From Planctomycetota bacterium (GTDB lineage: Bacteria; Planctomycetota; UBA8742; UBA2392), in the NCBI GenBank assembly GCA_027493625.1, contig JAOSKM010000001.1:1021489-1085488 (forward strand): a stretch of DNA of 64,000 bases, written 5' to 3'. The position numbers were made by a program, and so were the translations under genes. The notes under the pieces were generated by a model, which ran no database searches, had not been told where the DNA came from, and was given only the letters and a program-made list of their open reading frames with translations. Positions 7,896 to 16,384 of the stretch are shown in pieces. The first letter of the stretch is position 1. Each line of letters starts with the position of its first letter.

Positions 7896-8854
7896 TGCTT
7901 CATCTCCTGCGGGCCCATGCCCGCGCCGAGTGCCGCCATGGTCAGGATGCGCGCCTTGTGCCCGGGGATGCCGGGGGCGAAAACGATGCCTGCTTCTTTT
8001 AGCCGTGCGCCGCCGCCTTCATACCCGTAAGTCCCGCTGACGCGCCCGCCCCAGCAGCGCGAAGTCAGCACCACCAGCACGCCGGCCTCAACGGCGCGTT
8101 TGGCGGCTGCAGCCATGGGCGGGGGCAGGTTGCCGCGGCCTAAAGCTTCAATGACCAGGCCCTTGTCGCCGCGGCGCAGGCAGTGCTCGATCAGGTCGCC
8201 GTCGTCGCCTGCGCTGGCGACCACGATGCCCACGCGCGGCTCGATGTTGTCCGCCGCCAGCGAACGCCGGCGCGGCACGCGGTTCCAGAGCAGCTCGCGC
8301 CCGTCGAAAAAGCCCAGGGGGCCGACGTCGGGCGCCTGGAAGGTGTCCAGCGCGTCGGTATACGTCTTTGTCACCTCGGCGGCCGCGAAAACTGTGGAGT
8401 TCATCACCACCATCACGCCGCGCCCTTTGGCGCGCGGGTCGGCGCCGACTCGGCAGGCCTCGTACAGGTTGACGGGGCCGTCCCAGGAAAGCTGGCTGCT
8501 GGTGCGCATGGCGCCCACGAACACCACAGGCTGGTCGCCACGGTGGCGCAGGTCGGTCAGGTAGGCGGTTTCTTCAAGGGTGTCGGTGCCGTGGGTGACC
8601 ACGGCCGCGTCGAAGCCTTCCCTGAAGGTGTGCTCGACCAGCCGGGAAAGCTCGAACATGCGGGCGGGCGTCATGTGCGGGCCGGGCAGCTGGCCGAAAT
8701 CGTGCACATCCACTTCGCAGAATTCGTCCAGGCCGGGCACGTCTTTCAGCAGGTCGGCGCCGGACAGCACGGGCACGGCGCCGCGCCCGGCGTCGTCGCG
8801 CATGCTGATGGTGCCGCCGGTGAAGATCAGCCGGATTCTCGGCTTAGTTCCCAT
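7880..8854 (-). CDS. L-asparaginase (type I/II fold)
   Basis: The enzyme hydrolyses asparagine to aspartate and ammonia. Both catalytic threonine motifs are present: IFTGGTISM near residue 12 and VVTHGTDTLEETAYL near residue 86, followed by FVGAMR. At 324 residues it has the normal length. No signal peptide is seen, so it is probably cytoplasmic. It is the first gene of a tight asparaginase-coaB-FAH-DHH run on the reverse strand. Confidence 0.95.
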   Translation of the reverse strand: MGTKPRIRLIFTGGTISMRDDAGRGAVPVLSGADLLKDVPGLDEFCEVDVHDFGQLPGPHMTPARMFELSRLVEHTFREGFDAAVVTHGTDTLEETAYLTDLRHRGDQPVVFVGAMRTSSQLSWDGPVNLYEACRVGADPRAKGRGVMVVMNSTVFAAAEVTKTYTDALDTFQAPDVGPLGFFDGRELLWNRVPRRRSLAADNIEPRVGIVVASAGDDGDLIEHCLRRGDKGLVIEALGRGNLPPPMAAAAKRAVEAGVLVVLTSRCWGGRVSGTYGYEGGGARLKEAGIVFAPGIPGHKARILTMAALGAGMGPQEMKQWLAE

Positions 8855-8895
8855 GCCGATGAATGTAGATTGCGCCAGTCAACGTGAAAGGGCAT

Positions 8896-9048
8896 TTGAC
8901 GCGAAGAGCGCGAAGCTACGCGAAGAAAGGCAACTGCTTCGAAACCATAAGTGCAAACCTGCGGGAGTGTTCAACGCGCATGATGTGCACCTGTGTTCAG
9001 CTGTGGTTGCTTTACGTTTCTTCGCGTCTCTTTGCGAACTTCGCGTCA
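8896..9048. repeat. Imperfect inverted repeat with iterated CGCGAAG units
   Basis: The left arm at 8896-8928 has GACGCGAAG, GCGCGAAG and ACGCGAAGAAA in series. The right arm at 9016-9048 is its approximate reverse complement (TTCTTCGCGTCTC ... CTTCGCGTC). About 87 bases of non-coding sequence lie between. It fills the divergent spacer between asparaginase and threonine aldolase and resembles the heptamer palindromes elsewhere in the window. Confidence 0.65.
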
Positions 9049-9065
9049 GGCAGTTGGAGCCAGCT

Positions 9066-10097
9066 ATGCACGAGATATCCGACTTTCGTTCCGACACCGT
9101 AACCCTGCCCACGCCCGAGATGCGTGAAGCCATGGCCAGTGCCGAGCTGGGCGACGACGTGCTTGGAACCGAGCCCACGGTCAACAAGCTGGAGGCCATG
9201 ACGGCCGACCTGCTGGGCAAAGAGGCCGCGTTGTTCGTGCCCAGCGGCACCATGTCGAACCAGATCGCCATGGCCCTGCACGCCCAGCGCGGGCAGGAAA
9301 TCATCTGCGAATACAGCGCGCACACCTACAACAACGAGTCGGGTGCGCTCGCGCTGATTGCCGGCGCGCAGGTGCGCCCGCTGCACGGCGAATTCGGCGC
9401 CATGGACCCGGAGGCCGTGGAGCACCTGGTACGGCCGGCGAACATCCACAACCCGCGCACGGCGCTGATCACGGTCGAGAACACGCACAACGCGGCCGGC
9501 GGCACGATCATCCCCCACGAGAACGTGCTGGCGCTGGCGGAAGTCGCCAAACGACACGGTTTGAAATACCACCTGGACGGCGCGCGACTCTGGAACGCGC
9601 ACGTCGCCACCGGCCTGTCACTGAAAGAGATGTGCGCGCCCTTCGACACCGTGAGCGTGTGCCTGAGCAAGGGGCTGTGCTCGCCTGTGGGCAGCGTGCT
9701 GGTCGGCACGCGTGCGGACATCGAACGCGGGCGTTATCTGCGCAAGCAGTTGGGCGGCGGCATGCGCCAGAGCGGCCTGCTGGCGGCCTGCGGGATCGTC
9801 AGCATCACAAAGATGATCGGCCGGCTGAAAGACGACCATGCCAACGCGCACAAGCTCGCGGCCGGTTTGAAGAAGCTGAAGCCGCTGAAGCTGGACATCG
9901 GCACGTTGCACACCAACATCGTGTACTTCAGCGCGCCCGGGCGAGAGGCGGAGTTCGACGGCTGGCTCGACCGGTTGCGGGAAAAACAGGTGCTGGCGCT
10001 GTACCTGGGCACGCGCTGGCGCATGGTGACCCACAACGACGTGGACGGCGAAGACGTGGACCGCGCCCTGGCGGCCTGGAAGGAGATCCTGGGCTGA
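9066..10097 (+). CDS. ltaE: Low-specificity L-threonine aldolase
   Basis: This PLP enzyme cleaves threonine or allo-threonine to glycine and acetaldehyde. It has the family start ISDFRSDTVTLPTPEMREAM, the LFVPSGTMSNQ region and DGARLWNAHVATG. The PLP-lysine segment is VSVCLSKGLCSPVGS. The ATG at 9066 gives 343 residues starting exactly at the conserved N-terminus; the longer upstream frame runs through the repeat and is not supported. The next gene overlaps its stop. Confidence 0.95.
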   Translation: MHEISDFRSDTVTLPTPEMREAMASAELGDDVLGTEPTVNKLEAMTADLLGKEAALFVPSGTMSNQIAMALHAQRGQEIICEYSAHTYNNESGALALIAGAQVRPLHGEFGAMDPEAVEHLVRPANIHNPRTALITVENTHNAAGGTIIPHENVLALAEVAKRHGLKYHLDGARLWNAHVATGLSLKEMCAPFDTVSVCLSKGLCSPVGSVLVGTRADIERGRYLRKQLGGGMRQSGLLAACGIVSITKMIGRLKDDHANAHKLAAGLKKLKPLKLDIGTLHTNIVYFSAPGREAEFDGWLDRLREKQVLALYLGTRWRMVTHNDVDGEDVDRALAAWKEILG

Positions 10098-10258
10098 TGC
10101 AGCAGGTGGTGGACTGGATTTTCGGGCACGCGCTGCAGATCATCGGCGGCGTGATCCTGTTCGTGGGCATCGCGGCCGTGATCGTCTACGCCTCGAAGCA
10201 ATCCGCCCGCGTCCACCAGAAGCAGATCGAAAACAAGGACCCGCGCGAAGGCGAGTAA
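10097..10258 (+). CDS. Small membrane protein (53 residues) coupled to threonine aldolase
   Basis: The start overlaps the ltaE stop (TGATG), indicating translational coupling. The product has one long hydrophobic helix (ALQIIGGVILFVGIAAVIVY, about residues 12-31) and a polar C-tail ending in NKDPREGE. It recalls the other small single-span protein at 3315-3446. No family was recognised. Confidence 0.6.
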   Translation: MQQVVDWIFGHALQIIGGVILFVGIAAVIVYASKQSARVHQKQIENKDPREGE

Positions 10259-10293
10259 AGGGGACTGTCCCCAACTTCGGGGACAGTCCCCTT
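10258..10293. repeat. Perfect palindrome AAGGGGACTGTCCCC / GGGGACAGTCCCCTT
   Basis: The arms at 10258-10272 and 10279-10293 are exact complements with a six-base loop. The element starts on the stop codon of the small membrane gene. It differs from the GGGTCAGACCCC family in the core but has the same overall design. Confidence 0.85.
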
Positions 10294-10299
10294 AACGCA

Positions 10300-10326
10300 A
10301 AGCCCCCGCTTGCGCGGGGGCTTTTT
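10300..10326. terminator. Rho-independent terminator (bidirectional) between convergent genes
   Basis: AGCCCCCGC, loop TTGC, GCGGGGGCT, followed by a T run on the forward strand and preceded by A residues. It separates the ltaE unit from the convergent groL1. Confidence 0.85.
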
Positions 10327-10350
10327 CTGCGGCCGTGACGGCCGCGTTCC

Positions 10351-12021
<1,671 letters not shown>

Positions 12022-12035
12022 GAGTCGGTTCCCTC

Positions 12036-12129
12036 AGGTAGTAGGTTTTAGGTTGTAGGTTGTAGGGTGGAGGCGGCGGTTGCGGGGCATGCCCTACAAC
12101 TTGCTACCTATCAGCTACAACCTGCTGTT
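12036..12129. repeat. Heptamer palindrome A (TAGGTTG-type units) in the groS1-groL1 spacer
   Basis: Read on the reverse strand, AACAGC follows the groS1 stop codon immediately (12124-12129). Seven-base-spaced GTAG/AGGTTG units follow. A GC-rich centre leads into the inverted array (GTAGGTTTTAGGTTGTAGG on the forward strand, 12040-12058). It may form a large hairpin between the groS and groL messages. Confidence 0.75.
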
Positions 12130-12423
12130 CTACTCGACGACGGCGAGGATTTCTTCCTCGCTCATGAGGATGTAGTCCTTGCCGTCGATCTTGACGTCCG
12201 TGCCGGCGTAGCTCTTGAACAGCACGCGGTCGCCCTTCTTGACCTGGAAGGGCAGGCGCTCGCCCTGCTCCGTGATGCGGCCCTGGCCCACGGCCACGAT
12301 CTTGCCTTCCTTGGGCTTTTCCTTGCTGCTGTCGGGCAGGATGATGCCGCCCTTGGTCTTTTCCTCGGCCTTGGCGCGCTCGATGAGCACCTTGTCGTTG
12401 AGGGGACGAACGTTCGTTGCCAT
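12130..12423 (-). CDS. groS: Co-chaperonin GroES, copy 1
   Basis: The 97-residue product has the GroES start (VRPLNDKVLIERAKAEEKTK), the mobile loop GGIILPDSSKEKP, and VKKGDRVLFKSYAGTDVKID with the YILMSEEEILAV end. It caps GroEL rings. It is transcribed ahead of groL1 and behind a response regulator and an unknown gene, all on the reverse strand. Confidence 0.98.
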   Translation of the reverse strand: MATNVRPLNDKVLIERAKAEEKTKGGIILPDSSKEKPKEGKIVAVGQGRITEQGERLPFQVKKGDRVLFKSYAGTDVKIDGKDYILMSEEEILAVVE

Positions 12424-12442
12424 GTGCTTGCTCTCCGCGGAT

Positions 12443-12877
12443 CTAGTTCAGGTAAACCGTTTCCAGTTTGTCAAAGATGCTGCGGCGCTCGGGCGTGACC
12501 TGCGCGAGCGCGCTCGATACGAATTCGGGTGAAATGCCCGTGCCGGCAATCAGCGCGCCCATGGGAGGCAGCATGCCGCTGTCGGCCATCTGTTTCAGGA
12601 TCGCGAGGCCCATCACCAGCGGCTGGGCGCTGCCGGCGTCGGACATCTGCTTCAGCTGCATCAGCGTGTGCGCCAGCGGGTCTTCGGCCCCTTCATCCAC
12701 GGCGCTCTGGAAGGTTTCCATGGCGACGGTCAGCGGGTCCTTGCCGTCCGGCGTCAGGCTGACGGGCACGGCCAGTTTCACCATCCCCAGCGGCGTCTGC
12801 ACCACGACGAGCTTGGTGACCGGCGGCTGCTGGTCTTCGGGCTGGGGCTTGGGCAGTCGGTTCGTGCTCATGTTCAT
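12443..12877 (-). CDS. Protein of unknown function between a response regulator and groS1
   Basis: The 144 residues have a proline-rich polar N-terminus and a beta-like segment (VTKLVVVQTPLGMVKLAVPV). An alpha-helical remainder is rich in Met and Leu (LMQLKQMSDAG, LAILKQMADSG). No family was recognised. It overlaps the response-regulator stop and ends 19 bases before groS1, so the three are probably co-transcribed. This suggests a stress or signalling link, which is inference from position only. Confidence 0.75.
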   Translation of the reverse strand: MNMSTNRLPKPQPEDQQPPVTKLVVVQTPLGMVKLAVPVSLTPDGKDPLTVAMETFQSAVDEGAEDPLAHTLMQLKQMSDAGSAQPLVMGLAILKQMADSGMLPPMGALIAGTGISPEFVSSALAQVTPERRSIFDKLETVYLN

Positions 12878-13248
12878 CAGTTCGCGACGGCGCGGCGCAC
12901 CAGGTCACGGAATACATTCACTTCAAACGGCTTGCGCAGCAGCCTCAAGGGGTGCAGGCGCAGGGCCTGTTCGATCAGTTCTTCGCTGGCCTCGGCCGTC
13001 ATGAAGATGCAGCGCGGCTTGGCCAGTTCTTCGGCCAGGCTGGAGTAAACCCGCACGCCGGTCATATCCGGCAGGTTGAGGTCCAGCACCAGCAGATCGA
13101 AGCGGACTTCCTGCACCAGGCGGATGGCTTCTTCCCCGCGCTCGGCCTGCACTGTTTCCAGGCCTTCGTCCTCGAGTACCATGGCCAGACCGGCGCGCAG
13201 GCCGACGTTGTCGTCCACCAGCAGCACGGAATGATGGGTCGAAGCCAT
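12877..13248 (-). CDS. Single-domain response regulator (CheY-like receiver)
   Basis: The receiver fold is complete and has no output domain. The acidic pair is in VLLVDDN, the phospho-acceptor Asp in LLVLDLNLPDMTG, the conserved Thr in CIFMTAEAS and the Lys in LLRKPFEV. The start at 13248 is chosen because AAAGG precedes it and it begins at the fold. No histidine kinase is in the window. It leads the operon with an unknown gene, groS1 and groL1, so its output may act through a partner protein. Confidence 0.92.
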   Translation of the reverse strand: MASTHHSVLLVDDNVGLRAGLAMVLEDEGLETVQAERGEEAIRLVQEVRFDLLVLDLNLPDMTGVRVYSSLAEELAKPRCIFMTAEASEELIEQALRLHPLRLLRKPFEVNVFRDLVRRAVAN

Positions 13249-13324
13249 TGGGTACCTTTCAACGCCCGGTAAGTGCAAAGGCAATGCCATTCAGTTGTTG
13301 CGTGCAACTGCTGGCGTAAGCCGC

Positions 13325-13330
13325 TATAAT
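13325..13330 (+). promoter_or_regulatory. TATAAT -10 element inside a near-palindrome upstream of the PII-like gene
   Basis: CCGCTATAATAGCGG contains a perfect -10 hexamer, 92 bases before the PII start, in the divergent spacer with the response-regulator gene. No good -35 box is seen at 17-base spacing. The near-symmetry means it could serve either strand or be an operator. Confidence 0.35.
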
Positions 13331-13422
13331 AGCGGCACTTACGTTGACGCACTTGCCTGCCCGTGGTACAAGTCGCTGTCGCTATGACAGTCGATTCGGC
13401 AGTGTGAACCAAGGGTGCCAGC

Positions 13423-13734
13423 ATGGCAGCCATGCGCCAGGTGGTCGCGGTGATCAAGCCCTTCAAGCTGGAGGCTTGCTTGCGCGCGTTGGCATCGGCC
13501 GGCGTTGAGAACGTCACGCACTCCGAGGCACGCGGTTACGGCCGCCAGAAGGATCACCTCAGGGATTACCGCAATGACCGCTTCGCCGTGGCGTTTCTGC
13601 CCCGCATGCGGGTTGAATTCGCGGTCGCTCCCGACGACCTGAAGCGCGCGGTTGATGCCGTGTTGCAGGCCTGCCGCACCGGGCGCCAGGGCGACGGCAA
13701 GATCTGGGTGCTTGATGCGCGCACGCCGGGATAG
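13423..13734 (+). CDS. PII-family signalling protein, variant T-loop and truncated C-terminus
   Basis: Classic PII proteins sense ATP/ADP and 2-oxoglutarate and regulate nitrogen metabolism. The N-terminal VVAVIKPFKLEACLRAL, GYGRQKDH, FLPRMRVEF and CRTGRQGDGKIWVLD segments are clear PII signatures. The T-loop position equivalent to the uridylylated Tyr51 is Phe (YRNDRFAVAF). The C-terminal strand and loop after VLDA are replaced by a four-residue end, giving 103 residues against about 112. It therefore probably cannot be uridylylated. No amtB, glnA or glnD lies nearby; the next gene is a phospholipid synthase. Confidence 0.85.
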   Translation: MAAMRQVVAVIKPFKLEACLRALASAGVENVTHSEARGYGRQKDHLRDYRNDRFAVAFLPRMRVEFAVAPDDLKRAVDAVLQACRTGRQGDGKIWVLDARTPG

Positions 13735-13746
13735 GAAGCTCCGGCC

Positions 13747-14345
13747 ATGAACGAGGCCGTGATTCCGCGGGTAAGTTTCTGGACGCTGGCGAACGTGTTT
13801 ACGTTCGCGCGCTTTGCGCTGGCGCCGGTGTGCGCGTTCTTCTTCCTGCAGGAGACGTACTGGGGCCTGTGGGTGGGCGGTTGGGCCGGCGGTTTGGCGA
13901 TGTTCACGGATGTCTGCGACGGCTACTTCGCGCGTCGCCAGAAACAGGTCTCCGACCTGGGCAAGATCTTTCGACCCGCTGGCTGACGCGGTCTTCTTCG
14001 TGATGGTGTGGACCGCGCTGGCGCTGGCCGGCGCTTACCCGATCTGGTTTGCGCTGCCCTTCATGGTGCGCGAGTTTGTGCAGCACGTGTACATCCGGCC
14101 CACGGCCTCGGCGCTTGGCGTGGTGCTGGCGGCCAATATGTGGGGCAAGCTGAAGACGCTGGTGCAGACGCTGGTGCTGATCGCCCTGTGCTGGCTGGAG
14201 TTTTTTCACCCATTACTGGCCAAGCATCGCGAGCTGGGTGAAGCCGCTGAACATGGTGCTGATCGGCATCACGGGCTTGGTCAGCATGCTCAGTATCATC
14301 CCCTACTTCGGGGCCTTGCGGGACGCGCGGAAGGCGCAACACTAG
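13747..14345 (+). CDS. CDP-alcohol phosphatidyltransferase (PgsA-like), two homopolymer frameshifts
   Basis: Members of this membrane family transfer a phosphatidyl group from CDP-diacylglycerol to an alcohol. The catalytic signature is split by a frameshift: DVCDGYFARRQKQVSDLGKI in the first frame and DPLADAVF in the next. Removing one T from the TTT near 13970 restores the whole motif. A second extra T in the T6 run at 14201-14206 shifts the end; the corrected tail ends in PYFGALRDARKAQH. The corrected length is about 198 residues with several hydrophobic helices. The alcohol substrate is not known. Confidence 0.85.
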
Positions 14346-14349
14346 CGCC

Positions 14350-15358
14350 ATGTCGCGCTACTCACGCCAAGAGTTGTTCGCAGCAATCGGCCCCGAGGGT
14401 CAGCGGCGCATTCGTGCTTCGCGCGTGTTGCTGGTCGGCTGCGGCGCGCTCGGGACGCACCTGGCCGAGTTCTGTGTGCGCGCCGGTGTCGGCGGCCTGA
14501 CCATCGTGGACCGCGACATCGTCGAGTTCTGCAACCTGCAGCGCCAGTCGCTGTTCACCGAAGACGACGCGCGAGCAGCCCTGCCCAAGGCCGAGGCCGC
14601 GCGGCGTGCACTGGCCGGCGTGAACAGCGACGTGGAAATCCGCGCCGAAGTCAGCGACTTCAACTTTCGCAACGCCGAAAAGCTCGCGCACGGCGCCAGC
14701 ATCATCCTGGACGCCAGCGACAACTTTGAAACGCGCTTCCTGATCAACGACCTGGCCGTCAAGCACGGCCTGCCCTGGGTTTATGCCGGCTGCGTGTCGG
14801 CCAAGGCCACCTGTATGCCGGTGCTGCCGGGCCGAACCGCCTGCCTGACCTGCCTGCTGGAGGACCAGCCCGCCGCGGGCGGGGAAACCTGCGACACCAC
14901 GGGCGTCATCATGCCGGCCGTGCTGCAGGCGGTGGCTTGGTCCAGCGTGGTGGCGCTGAAGATCATGAGCGGCAACGCGGCTGCCCTTTTCTGCAAGATG
15001 CTGACCGTGGACCTGTGGAGTGGCGAGCGCACCGGCATTGACGCGTCAAGGCCCAGGGCTGACTGCCCCCACCTGCGGCGGAAAACAGTTCCCCTGGCTG
15101 GAAGGCAAACGCGCCAGCAGGTACGCCGCGCTCTGCGGCCGCGACAGCGTGCAGATCAGCCCGCAAGGCGACTTTGACTACACCTCGGCACGCGAACGCA
15201 TCGGCAAGGCCGCCAAACTCAGCACAGAGAACGACTATCTGCTGAGGGCCGAGTTCGAAGGCCTGACCATCACGCTCTACAAAGACGGCCGCGCACTGGT
15301 GCACGGCACGGGCGATGTCGCGCGAGCAAGGTCGATGTATTCAAGACTCATCGGTTAG
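14350..15358 (+). CDS. ThiF/MoeB/HesA-family adenylyltransferase, one homopolymer frameshift
   Basis: E1-like enzymes of this family adenylate the C-terminus of a ubiquitin-like sulfur carrier (MoaD or ThiS). Seen are the nucleotide site VLLVGCGALGTHLAEFCVRA, DRDIVEFCNLQRQ, the acceptor-site Asp region ILDASDNFETRFLIND, and Zn cysteines in TACLTCLL and CPTCGG. An extra C in the CCCCC run near 15065 breaks the frame. Corrected, the protein has about 335 residues with a 70-residue C-terminal extension. No rhodanese or carrier gene is adjacent. Confidence 0.88.
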
Positions 15359-15733
15359 GTTGGGGCGCAAGGACCGCTGCCTGATTCGGTCGGCCTCGAT
15401 CACCGTGAAAAAGCCTTCGAACGTGAACTCGCCGGAGTTCAACACATGCAGTACTCGACTGCTGCGGTCCGCATACGGCATGCCCTTCAGTCTCAGCAGC
15501 ACAACGCCGGCTTTTGCCCAGTCCGCTGGAGCTGTTTCCGGCGGGGCGAAAACGAGTTCTCCGAAGTCCTTGTCATAAGTAATGAGCAGGCGGTCGTCTG
15601 AAGAGCAAAGCATCGCGATGTTCAAGTCCGCTTCGCCCCGAACTTCTTCCCTGATGCTGCGAACGTCATGGCCCGCTGCTCGCAGATGTTGGACGAGCTG
15701 AAGTGGAATGTTCTCGTCGGCGAGGATGCGCAC
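15341..15733 (-). CDS. DUF5615 PIN-like toxin of a type II toxin-antitoxin pair
   Basis: The family start (RILADENIPLQLVQHLRAAG) is followed by IREEVRGEADLNIAMLCSSD and the acidic LITYDKDFGELVF, matching DUF5615/Mut7-C-like putative nucleases. The GTG start overlaps the stop of the DUF433 gene by one base (TAGTG). The pair is a widespread predicted toxin-antitoxin module. The 3' end overlaps the ThiF-like gene on the other strand by 18 bases. Confidence 0.85.
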   Translation of the reverse strand: MRILADENIPLQLVQHLRAAGHDVRSIREEVRGEADLNIAMLCSSDDRLLITYDKDFGELVFAPPETAPADWAKAGVVLLRLKGMPYADRSSRVLHVLNSGEFTFEGFFTVIEADRIRQRSLRPNLTDES

Positions 15734-15966
15734 TACGAGGATGATACGGGGTATACACGTTCGCTGCGGAGAGTGTCAGCCGCATACGCAACACACGCAA
15801 GAATGTCTTCCCGTGTAATGTGCGGATAATCTTTCAACAGTTCCTCGACTGTCGTGCCACTGGCGAGGAAGTCCAGGATCAATTCCACGGAAATCCTCGT
15901 ACCCTCAATCACGGGCTTGCCGCCGAGAACACCGGGTTTGGCTTCAATTCTGTCCCTGAGCTTCAT
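15733..15966 (-). CDS. DUF433 antitoxin
   Basis: The 77 residues match DUF433: MKLRDRIEAKPGVLGGKPVI, then EGTRISVELILDFLASGTT and the helix-turn-helix-like YPHITREDILACVAYAADTL. The ATG at 15966 has AGGAGCAGGTG in front, a strong ribosome site, so longer upstream starts are rejected. It is followed immediately by the DUF5615 toxin and presumably neutralises it and represses the operon. Confidence 0.88.
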   Translation of the reverse strand: MKLRDRIEAKPGVLGGKPVIEGTRISVELILDFLASGTTVEELLKDYPHITREDILACVAYAADTLRSERVYPVSSS

Positions 15967-16040
15967 CACCTGCTCCTGTGTGAATGATACGTTCCTGCCC
16001 GCCTCCGCGGTATCCCGATTCATGCAACCAGAGTTTGAGT

Positions 16041-16355
16041 CTATTGGATGGAGACCACGACCCAGGCCAGGATCGCGTACGACGCAGCAGCCGCAATGGC
16101 GGCAATCCAGCGCACAACGCCGCGCGAGACCAGCACGCCCAAGGGTGAGATCGCCAGCAGGAACACGGTAATCGGGAACAGCGGATAGGCGCTGCTTTCC
16201 CATGGCCCAAGATCCTGCACCAGACCCAGGATCAGCAGCGACGCGGCCAACGACAGCCCGGGACAGGCGAGGACTAGTCCCCACAGCCGGCGGGTACCGG
16301 GATCCACAACGGGGTTCCGTTCGGCATCCAACTGCATGCGAAACGTATCGTACAC
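16041..16355 (-). CDS. Small multi-span membrane protein of unknown function
   Basis: The 104-residue product has a polar N-terminus (MYDTFRMQLDAERNP) and three hydrophobic helices: LWGLVLACPGLSLAASLLIL, LFPITVFLLAISPLGVLV and IAAIAAAASYAILAWVVVS. No family was recognised. It lies between the toxin-antitoxin pair and the ABC exporter on the same strand. Confidence 0.6.
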   Translation of the reverse strand: MYDTFRMQLDAERNPVVDPGTRRLWGLVLACPGLSLAASLLILGLVQDLGPWESSAYPLFPITVFLLAISPLGVLVSRGVVRWIAAIAAAASYAILAWVVVSIQ

Positions 16356-16358
16356 ACT

Positions 16359-16382
16359 CCCAGCCCTTGCGGGCTGGGCTTT
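16359..16382. terminator. Hairpin CCCAGCCC-TTGC-GGGCTGGG after the ABC exporter gene
   Basis: A perfect 8-bp stem lies between the exporter stop and the next start. The T-rich side is on the forward strand only, so it may be an attenuating hairpin rather than a full terminator for the reverse-strand genes. Confidence 0.45.
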
Positions 16383-16384
16383 GA

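Noticed and set aside
13747..14345. Pseudogene call for the CDP-alcohol phosphatidyltransferase
   Set aside because: Both breaks are single T insertions in T runs and the catalytic motif is perfect after correction, so sequencing error is more likely than decay.
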